NCBI GenBank assembly: GCA_023488835.1
Contig: JAMDCS010000138.1
Span: 1-18,568 of the forward strand
From: Candidatus Bathyarchaeota archaeon
GTDB taxonomy: Archaea; Thermoproteota; Bathyarchaeia; Bathyarchaeales; UBA233
Reading direction: 5' to 3'
DNA length: 18,568 nt
Shown: positions 13,518 through 18,568 of the stretch, one piece after another
How positions within the stretch are numbered: the stretch's first letter is position 1
Layout: each line of letters begins with the position of its first letter
Made by a program: the position numbers and the translations under genes
Notes under the pieces: model-generated
Seen by the model: the letters and a program-made list of their open reading frames with translations, nothing else
Databases searched by the model: none
What the model was told of the DNA's origin: nothing

Positions 13518-14180
13518 ATGTTTGACGCTGCCATCTTTGATTGGGATGGAACACTCGCCGATACCCGCCACGCCATCGTTGTCTCTTTTCATCGGGCGCT
13601 AAAAGAGAACGGCTTAGACGTAACCACCGAGTATATTGAGCGGCGAATCGGCATTGGCGCCTCAGATACCTTCCGAGACATTCTACGCTCACAAAACCGT
13701 GCAGTAGATGAACAGCTAGTCAAACTGCTTGTAGCACGTAAAAGCGAAATACAAATCGAATTAGCCAATGAAATCCAGCTTTTTGGCGGTGCACATGAGT
13801 TGCTTGCAGCTTTGCAGGGCAAAGTCAAGGTGGCGTTGGCTTCTATGAATAACCGTACCGTTATAGGGCACCTGTTAAAAGTCAAGGACATGGAGGACTG
13901 TTTTGAGGTGGTGATGACAGGCGACCGCGTTACACGTTCTAAGCCTGACCCTGAGATATTCCTAAAAACCGCCGAAGCCCTAAACACCAAACCTGAGCGT
14001 TGCGTTGTTTTTGAGGATTCCATCTTTGGCGTGAAAGCAGCGAAGGCTGCGGGTATGAGTTGTATCGCAGTTACAACAGGAGTCTACAACAGTGAAGAAC
14101 TCGAAAAAGCAAAGCCTGATTTAATCGTAAAAACGCTATCTGACCCCAAAATACCCGTTTTTATTATGGGAAAAATCTGA
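13518..14180 (+). CDS. HAD-superfamily (subfamily IA) phosphatase, phosphoglycolate-phosphatase-like
   Basis: The 220-residue protein has the HAD motifs in order: AAIFDWDGTLAD (nucleophile Asp8, acid/base Asp10), a helical cap (residues ~18-80), motif II Ser in VALASMNNRTV, motif III Lys in SKPDPEIF, and motif IV VVFEDSIFGVKAAKAAGM. This is the layout of phosphoglycolate phosphatase, beta-phosphoglucomutase and related sugar-phosphate enzymes; the substrate cannot be read from sequence. ATG 13518 has no Shine-Dalgarno. It lies six bases after proC, so translational coupling is likely. Confidence 0.9.
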   Translation: MFDAAIFDWDGTLADTRHAIVVSFHRALKENGLDVTTEYIERRIGIGASDTFRDILRSQNRAVDEQLVKLLVARKSEIQIELANEIQLFGGAHELLAALQGKVKVALASMNNRTVIGHLLKVKDMEDCFEVVMTGDRVTRSKPDPEIFLKTAEALNTKPERCVVFEDSIFGVKAAKAAGMSCIAVTTGVYNSEELEKAKPDLIVKTLSDPKIPVFIMGKI

Positions 14181-14210
14181 TTTGTAGTAGCGCGATAGCA
14201 GTCACATAGC

Positions 14211-14218
14211 TTTAAACA
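14211..14218 (+). promoter_or_regulatory. Putative TATA box for the 14274 gene
   Basis: TTTAAACA, preceded by AGC; predicted transcript start near 14242, with AGGAAG (14257-14262) in the leader as a ribosome site. Confidence 0.4.
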
Positions 14219-14273
14219 TTTTTCGCAGAGATAGTGATATTGCTCTCAAACACTTTAGGAAGAAAAGCTTTTG

Positions 14274-14540
14274 ATGAATGCCGCTGAAAAGAAATCAAGC
14301 AAGCCCTCGATGTATCAAGTGCTGCTCTTAGTCAATAACGAAAGCCAAGACGTATCAGTTCAAGAAGCTGAGCAGGTCGATTTCTGCCAAGTAAAAGAGC
14401 ACCTGCAAAACGGCGGTTCCGTATTCATAACAAGCAATGATAACCAAAAAATCCATCGACCCAAAACAAAAGCGCAACTCAACTATGTTCGAGCAAGAAG
14501 AAACGTGGGTTTTATCTTCCGGCAGCAAATGAGAAGCTGA
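14274..14540 (+). CDS. Small basic protein of unknown function
   Basis: The 88-residue protein is soluble with an acidic/polar N-terminal half (MYQVLLLVNNESQDVSVQEA) and a basic C-terminal tail (HRPKTKAQLNYVRARRNVGF). The centre (VDFCQVKEHLQNGGSVFITS) looks like one alpha/beta unit. I do not recognise the family. The basic tail could contact nucleic acid, which is only a guess. TTG 14271 directly precedes ATG 14274, and AGGAAG upstream could serve either. It has its own TATA box and a terminator downstream, so it is probably a single-gene unit. Confidence 0.65.
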   Translation: MNAAEKKSSKPSMYQVLLLVNNESQDVSVQEAEQVDFCQVKEHLQNGGSVFITSNDNQKIHRPKTKAQLNYVRARRNVGFIFRQQMRS

Positions 14541-14588
14541 ATAGATGTGTAGTGTGCATCCATAAGATTCCCTTTACCCCCTCTCTCT

Positions 14589-14641
14589 TCCGAATTTTCT
14601 TTTTGGGTAGATCGTACTCCCTGTAGCTCGGATTTTTTTTT
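14589..14641 (+). terminator. Terminator: weak hairpin followed by nine T
   Basis: TCCGA (14589-14593) can pair with TCGGA (14628-14632), enclosing a smaller GGG/CCC pairing. Nine consecutive T follow directly (14633-14641). The gap to the next gene then stays T-rich. Confidence 0.55.
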
Positions 14642-14728
14642 GTATCAAGATTTATTAAGGTTTTTTATTTTTCTTTTTTGGTAACCTGAATCGAAAGAGA
14701 CATAAACAATAAACCTTAAAATACCTAC

Positions 14729-15418
14729 ATGACCAACCTGAGTTTTTTCTTTGCAGACTTAGTCTCCGCTATACTTTGCTTTATTCTACTTCGGTTCATG
14801 ATAAAACCATACCAGCTCACAGGCGAGAGAAAATACCTGGGATTGCCTTTCGGGTTTGCCTTCTTAGGTGTTTCCTACATCCTAATGGGGTGCGCTTTGG
14901 TCTTCGAAACATTTGGGTTTGCTCAAGAACTGAGTTGGCTTCAGATTTTAACCCAAGCTTATGCGTTTGCTTTCCTCGCAGCTACATACTACTTCCAGAA
15001 GAAACCAACAAAAAATACCCGATTGCTCTGGAATATTACCTATACAGCCCTATTTTTTGTGATGGTGTTTTCGTATCTGATAGTGATCGTTCCACCCGCG
15101 TTTGAACCACCAAGTTACCAAACGACAAATGACACCCTGATAGGTACCAACATACTTTTCATTCTATACATCGCTATTCACACAATAAGAAACCAGATAA
15201 CACATCCAAATCCTAAAAAAATTTGGCTACCATTCGCATACATGCTGCTTGGTTTTAGCCAATACTCTTTACTGCTTTGGTCAACCGACGCAAGCCTAGG
15301 TGCTTATGTTGGCGCCTATATCCTTCGCTTAATAAGTTTAATCGTTTTCGTATGGGTAACCTACAGAGCTTTCTATGCCTTACATAAGAAGGGGTTTTTA
15401 GGTGAAGAAGCTCCGTAG
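14729..15418 (+). CDS. Seven-helix membrane protein paired with a winged-helix regulator
   Basis: The 229-residue protein is almost entirely membrane-embedded. I count about seven hydrophobic segments: residues ~4-24, 40-60, 68-88, 100-122, 137-157, 166-186 and 190-213. Short loops are basic (KPYQLTGERK, QKKPTKNTR, RNQITHPNPKK). There are no transporter signatures I recognise. The gene overlaps the following winged-helix gene by 17 bases, suggesting coupled translation and a shared task such as membrane sensing passed to a DNA-binding partner. ATG 14729 has no Shine-Dalgarno and may be leaderless (AT-rich ACATAAACAATAAA ~25 bases upstream). Family unknown. Confidence 0.75.
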   Translation: MTNLSFFFADLVSAILCFILLRFMIKPYQLTGERKYLGLPFGFAFLGVSYILMGCALVFETFGFAQELSWLQILTQAYAFAFLAATYYFQKKPTKNTRLLWNITYTALFFVMVFSYLIVIVPPAFEPPSYQTTNDTLIGTNILFILYIAIHTIRNQITHPNPKKIWLPFAYMLLGFSQYSLLLWSTDASLGAYVGAYILRLISLIVFVWVTYRAFYALHKKGFLGEEAP

Positions 15419-15671
15419 AGACAAACTAAAAATCTATGGCGACCTGCTCAGAATACTGCAGGAAATGAGTAAAGACAAGATAGTAATTACACGTATTCTA
15501 TTGAAAATTAACCTCCCCTACGATAGATTAAAAAGCTACCTTTCGGAACTCAAAGAATTGGGTTTAATCCAAGACGAAACCTCAATGAAATTAACGGAAA
15601 AAGGTAAACAGTACCTCAGAGAATATGAGGCGGTTCTAGATTTTATGACGCGGATGGACTTAACTTATTGA
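15402..15671 (+). CDS. Winged-helix DNA-binding protein (HTH_45-like)
   Basis: The 89-residue protein is one winged helix-turn-helix domain. Helix 1 is DLLRILQEM, the turn and recognition helix lie in ITRILLKINLPYDRLKSYLSEL, and the wing follows KELGLIQ, then MKLTEKGKQYLREYEAVL. The pattern of 'L-x-Y-x-x-L-x-x-Y-L-x-x-L-x-x-x-G-L-I' and 'LTEKGxxxL' is that of the small archaeal PF14947-type wHTH proteins. The GTG start at 15402 lies inside the upstream membrane-protein gene, with GGGG seven bases ahead. It is probably a transcriptional regulator working with its membrane partner; target unknown. Confidence 0.85.
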   Translation: MKKLRRDKLKIYGDLLRILQEMSKDKIVITRILLKINLPYDRLKSYLSELKELGLIQDETSMKLTEKGKQYLREYEAVLDFMTRMDLTY

Positions 15672-15699
15672 TAAAGGTTATGGACGCACATTGCATACC

Positions 15700-15708
15700 T
15701 ATTAAATA
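15700..15708 (+). promoter_or_regulatory. Putative TATA box for the exchanger gene
   Basis: TATTAAATA lies about 34 bases before ATG 15738; the transcript would start near 15730 with almost no leader. Confidence 0.5.
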
Positions 15709-15737
15709 CCATATTTTTCAACCTTTCTGGATTAACG

Positions 15738-16691
15738 ATGGCTTGGTATACACTACTTGTCCTACTCGCTGGAATTGCTATAGTAGTTTACGGCGCAGAT
15801 GAAGCCATAAAGCGCTTGCTGGGACTATCAAAGTTCTTCCGTCTCTCCGCTTTCGTCACAGGTGTAGTAATAGCCGGTACACTAGCGGTGCTTCCTGAAA
15901 TGTCAATCGGTATCCTATCCGCGTTGAACGGGACATCAACCTTCGGTTTAGGTATTATTCTAGGTGCAAACGTTGCCGACTTAACACTGGTCATCGGTAT
16001 TGTCGTGTTGCTGGCTGGAAAACAAAAAATGACTCCAGGTATGCTGCGAAACTTAAAGATCTCCTTTATTGCCGTCCTACTTCCAGTAATACTGCTTCTA
16101 GACGGCTCAATCTCGCGGATAGATGGCCTAATTCTTGTGACCAGTTTTGCGGTATACGTCATCTGGTTGCTAATAACAGGACGTAAAGAAAAAGAAGAAG
16201 CCGAAAAAATAAGGTTAACCAAAAAAGTAGTCCGATTAGGTATCACAGTATTTCTCCTAGTTATCGGAATTACCGTTCTATTCATCGGCAGTGAACTAGT
16301 AACATCATCCGCACAGACGCTTAGCACAGTATTTGGCTTACCCCTATTCTTAATGGGTCTAGTCATTGCCATAGGCACCTGCCTGCCAGAGATGGCTTTT
16401 GCAGTTCGTGCATCAGAAAACAATGAAGGAGAAATTGGTATCGGCAACATTCTAGGCAACGTCTTGGCAGATTCAATGTTAACAATAGGCGTAATTGCTC
16501 TTATCCAGCCCATAGTGGTGCCTAGTATAGCTTCACCATTGATTGCTGGAGTGTTTGTGGCAGCATCAGTCATCTTTGTATACTTACGCTCAAGAGACGG
16601 TGACATAAACAAGAAGGACGCAGTCCTACTAATCGGAGTATACGCACTTTTCGTCATAATTCAGTATCTAATAGAAATCATAGGCATCTAA
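15738..16691 (+). CDS. Sodium/calcium exchanger family (CaCA) membrane protein
   Basis: The 317-residue protein has about ten transmembrane helices and two inverted alpha-repeats. Repeat 1 is around residues 45-92 (GTLAVLPEM, then LGIILGANVADLTLVIG; Glu54, Asn78, Asp81). Repeat 2 is around 208-255 (IAIGTCLPEMAF, then IGNILGNVLADSMLTIG; Glu218, Asp245). These Glu residues coordinate cations in the family. The central loop (GRKEKEEAEKIRLTKK) is charged and probably cytoplasmic. Repeat 1 lacks the usual GTS-LPE spacing, and repeat 2 has GNV where GSN is usual, so ion preference is uncertain. A TATA box ~34 bases upstream gives a nearly leaderless transcript. Confidence 0.9.
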   Translation: MAWYTLLVLLAGIAIVVYGADEAIKRLLGLSKFFRLSAFVTGVVIAGTLAVLPEMSIGILSALNGTSTFGLGIILGANVADLTLVIGIVVLLAGKQKMTPGMLRNLKISFIAVLLPVILLLDGSISRIDGLILVTSFAVYVIWLLITGRKEKEEAEKIRLTKKVVRLGITVFLLVIGITVLFIGSELVTSSAQTLSTVFGLPLFLMGLVIAIGTCLPEMAFAVRASENNEGEIGIGNILGNVLADSMLTIGVIALIQPIVVPSIASPLIAGVFVAASVIFVYLRSRDGDINKKDAVLLIGVYALFVIIQYLIEIIGI

Positions 16692-16887
16692 CAAAAAAGC
16701 AAATAGTGCGTAAAAAAAATAAAAAAAATAAGCGCTCCAAACCTTGATAATATAACCCCGAAACATCTAAGAAAAAGTTTAGGAAAACTCAAAAAGCAAT
16801 TACCCAGGCAACCAATTAAAAAATAGAAAAAATCACCCGAGAATAGAAACGCGATGATTACTCGATAGTTGACACTTCTTAGAATCA

Positions 16888-16905
16888 ACAAAAGAAAAGA
16901 AGAAA
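16888..16905 (-). terminator. T-rich terminator of the radical SAM gene
   Basis: Right after the minus-strand stop the sequence reads TTTCTTCTTTTCTTTTG, a pyrimidine/T-rich tract without a hairpin. The remaining 200 bases to the convergent exchanger gene are A-rich on the plus strand, with further T-runs on the minus strand near 16708-16730. Confidence 0.45.
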
Positions 16906-17979
16906 TCAACCAATTTGATTTGCCCGTAAACTCTGGGGGATATATCCACACCTAGGATCAGACCCAAGTATGTCACCAGTATAGAATAATGCCGCACTTC
17001 GGCAGCCTCCACAAACATCAACGTATTCGCACACACCACATTTACCTTTGAGATTGCTTTTGTCTTTAACTTTGTTGAAGAAGGCGCTGTTCTGCATATC
17101 ATCCCAAATCTTGTCCAGCTTCTTGTTTTTAATGTTGCCAATTCGGTAGGCATCATTGTAGCTGCAGGGGATGACGTCGCCGTTTTCGGCTATGCTCATG
17201 AATTTGCCAAAGAAGCATCGACCCAAAAAGAAGTTGCTCCACCATTCCTCGTAGTCAGGCATGCCCCGCTGTTTCGCAACACGGGCGTAGAAGGGTATGT
17301 AGACGTTGATGCCGGGTTTGCCTTCGTATTTGGCGGTTAAATCGAAGAGTTTGTTGCAGACCCACTCATACTGTTTAGGCGAAAGGTCAGCTTTTAGGCT
17401 ATCCTTATCATTACTGTAAGGTACGAACCCATGGAAAACCACCCATCTTGCGTCGTACTTTTTGGCCAACTCTATAACATGCACCATGTCTTCTTCATTG
17501 GCGTTGGTAACTTCACCCTTATTAGCAAACGTATAAACAAGCACATTTAGCAAGCCCGCTTTTGCGAAGCGCTCAATGGCAGCTATAGCAGCAGCGTATG
17601 CACCTTTTCCACGGATGACATCGTTGGTTTTGGGGCCGCCATCAATACTGATGGAAATTTTGGTGTTATTTTTAATTAAATGCTTAATCGCTTTTTCATC
17701 AAGCATCCGCCCATCAGTAATAATGCTTGTATTGAGGCCCAAACTGGCAGCGTGGTCGAGTACTTCAAAAAGGTCCTTTCGAAGAAGCGGCTGCCCACCA
17801 GTAATACCAAAAAAGCTTGCACCAAATTCGCTGACTTGGTCCACCATTTGCATAGCGCTTTTAGTATCCAATTCATCAGGAAATGCGGCTTTGCCAGCTG
17901 AAACACAATGAGCACAGCTACTATCACAAGCAAAGGTACATCGCCAGGGCACAATGAACAAGGGACCTTTATTTTTCAA
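16906..17979 (-). CDS. Radical SAM protein with SPASM domain (AhbC/AhbD/NirJ/PqqE-like)
   Basis: The 357-residue protein has the radical SAM [4Fe-4S] motif Cys18-x3-Cys22-x2-Cys25 (ACDSSCAHC), an extra Cys14 just before it, GGQP (61-64) for SAM binding, and SISIDGG further on. The C-terminal SPASM part holds RCFFG, DVIPCSYND, then CGVCEYVDVCGGCRSAA and DPRCGY, enough cysteines for two auxiliary clusters. This GGCR pattern is typical of heme-pathway enzymes AhbC/AhbD/NirJ and of peptide-modifying relatives. No precursor-peptide gene or heme genes are visible nearby, so the substrate is open. The TTG start has GGAG ten bases upstream. A TATA box on the minus strand lies at 18025-18033. Confidence 0.9.
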   Translation of the reverse strand: MKNKGPLFIVPWRCTFACDSSCAHCVSAGKAAFPDELDTKSAMQMVDQVSEFGASFFGITGGQPLLRKDLFEVLDHAASLGLNTSIITDGRMLDEKAIKHLIKNNTKISISIDGGPKTNDVIRGKGAYAAAIAAIERFAKAGLLNVLVYTFANKGEVTNANEEDMVHVIELAKKYDARWVVFHGFVPYSNDKDSLKADLSPKQYEWVCNKLFDLTAKYEGKPGINVYIPFYARVAKQRGMPDYEEWWSNFFLGRCFFGKFMSIAENGDVIPCSYNDAYRIGNIKNKKLDKIWDDMQNSAFFNKVKDKSNLKGKCGVCEYVDVCGGCRSAALFYTGDILGSDPRCGYIPQSLRANQIG

Positions 17980-18024
17980 ACCGTAAATTCTCCAAGAGAC
18001 TATGCTACTATGGCAGCAGAAAGG

Positions 18025-18033
18025 GTATTTAAC
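18025..18033 (-). promoter_or_regulatory. TATA box of the radical SAM gene
   Basis: Minus strand GTTAAATAC, about 50 bases before the TTG start; predicted transcript start near 18002, leaving a short leader with GGAG. Confidence 0.5.
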
Positions 18034-18083
18034 ATTTCACATCAACCCTGAAAAATCAAGCAAAAGCTGTATCATAAGAATTC

Positions 18084-18091
18084 CTTAAATC
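18084..18091 (+). promoter_or_regulatory. Putative TATA box of the OsmC-family gene
   Basis: CTTAAATC, ~37 bases before ATG 18125. Together with the box at 18025-18033 it makes a back-to-back divergent promoter region of 145 bases. Confidence 0.4.
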
Positions 18092-18124
18092 CACAAAAAA
18101 AGCATCTAAATATGTGACTAATTT

Positions 18125-18535
18125 ATGGTTAAAGGAAACGCAAAACTCATAGAAAACGTCCGTTTAGTAACCGATAACGGCCGCGGACACATCGTAACCT
18201 GTGACCTACCTGAATCGCAAGGTGGAACCAACACTGGGCCTTCACCACTGGAATTAGCATGCATGGCACTGGCAGGTTGCGGCGTAATCATCTACGCAGA
18301 TGTCTGCAAAAACAGCAAAATCGACCCCGGCCAAATCGAAATCAACGTCGAAGCCAAAAAAACCTCTAACTCACCCATACTCAAAGACGTAACCATGAAA
18401 CTCAACATAAAATCCAAAACCCGCAAAGGCTTAATAGAAGCCGCATGGCGAAGAACCGAAGCCAGCTGCCCAGTCCTCTACATCTACAAAGAACCCATAC
18501 CCACAAAAGTAGAAGTAGACATACAAACCGAGTAA
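18125..18535 (+). CDS. OsmC-family protein
   Basis: The 136-residue protein fits the OsmC/Ohr fold. It has a beta-rich N-terminus (KLIENVRLVTDNGRGHIVTCD), the family box TNTGPSPLELACMALAGCG with Cys52, and the second box RRTEASCPVLYI with Cys115. The two cysteines are at the conserved peroxidatic and resolving positions, so thiol-based reduction of organic hydroperoxides is possible. Archaeal OsmC-like proteins of this short type may have other sulfur-related roles. Length is normal and the gene is complete. It is divergent from the radical SAM gene, which may mean shared control in redox or oxygen response (inference). Confidence 0.92.
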   Translation: MVKGNAKLIENVRLVTDNGRGHIVTCDLPESQGGTNTGPSPLELACMALAGCGVIIYADVCKNSKIDPGQIEINVEAKKTSNSPILKDVTMKLNIKSKTRKGLIEAAWRRTEASCPVLYIYKEPIPTKVEVDIQTE

Positions 18536-18568
18536 CCAGCCTATCCCTCTTTTGTAACAAACTTTTTA

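Noticed and set aside
14540..14728. Possible RNA gene in the T-rich gap
   Set aside because: Apart from the terminator hairpin and T-tract there is no stable fold; the rest is low-complexity T-rich promoter/terminator sequence.
15788..16657. 289-codon minus-strand frame inside the exchanger gene
   Set aside because: It is a shadow frame rich in Thr, Ile, Pro and Arg; the plus strand has the CaCA repeats.
16688..16951. 87-codon minus-strand hydrophobic frame overlapping the radical SAM C-terminus
   Set aside because: Hydrophobicity comes from A/T-rich intergenic DNA (Phe/Leu from T-runs); starts inside the radical SAM gene without a ribosome site.

Overview
The window is archaeal chromosomal DNA. 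It carries tRNA(Ile2) agmatinylcytidine synthase (tiaS), an archaeal-type alanyl-tRNA synthetase with an extra cysteine-rich N-terminus, archaeal Trm1, a THEP1-type NTPase and stand-alone Lrp/AsnC ligand-binding (RAM) proteins. Many genes have a TATA-like box about 25-45 bases before the start. Shine-Dalgarno sequences (GGAG, GAGGTGAT) are also used, as are TTG and GTG starts. A bacterial-type GrpE-DnaK pair in this setting suggests a mesophilic or moderately thermophilic TACK-group lineage; a Bathyarchaeia-like genome is my best guess, inferred from gene content only.

Layout. 1-587 is the 3' part of a polytopic membrane protein (lysylphosphatidylglycerol-synthase-TM/flippase type). 692-1736 holds two paralogous RAM-domain genes around a 37-residue protein that is a single canonical C2H2 zinc finger; a 24-bp palindrome, a TATA box and a hairpin-rich leader precede the second RAM gene. 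tiaS (1824-3146) is followed by a 465-base intergenic region with a possible antisense micro-gene, a strong TATA box and copy 1 of a 126-bp repeat. alaS occupies 3611-6418, and a small membrane-anchored protein follows. A heat-shock operon (unknown 159-aa protein, grpE, dnaK) runs from 6972 to 10000 and ends in a hairpin/T-tract terminator. Copy 2 of the 126-bp repeat follows in inverted orientation (10084-10209).

On the minus strand lie a THEP1-type NTPase, frameshifted near its C-terminus, and a possible two-helix membrane protein. Then come trm1, the proC-HAD phosphatase pair, a small basic protein, a 7-TM protein whose gene overlaps a winged-helix regulator gene, a CaCA-family cation exchanger, a convergent radical SAM/SPASM protein, and a divergent OsmC-family protein.

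Most genes are housekeeping: tRNA modification and charging (tiaS, alaS, trm1), protein folding (grpE, dnaK), proline synthesis (proC), ion exchange and redox defence (osmC-like). The less ordinary items are the inverted repeat pair with a TATA box upstream of each copy, the DnaK with Ser at the phosphate-2 motif Asp, the THEP1 frameshift, the miniature zinc finger, and the membrane protein/wHTH overlapping pair. I saw no CRISPR array, insertion sequence, rRNA or tRNA gene.
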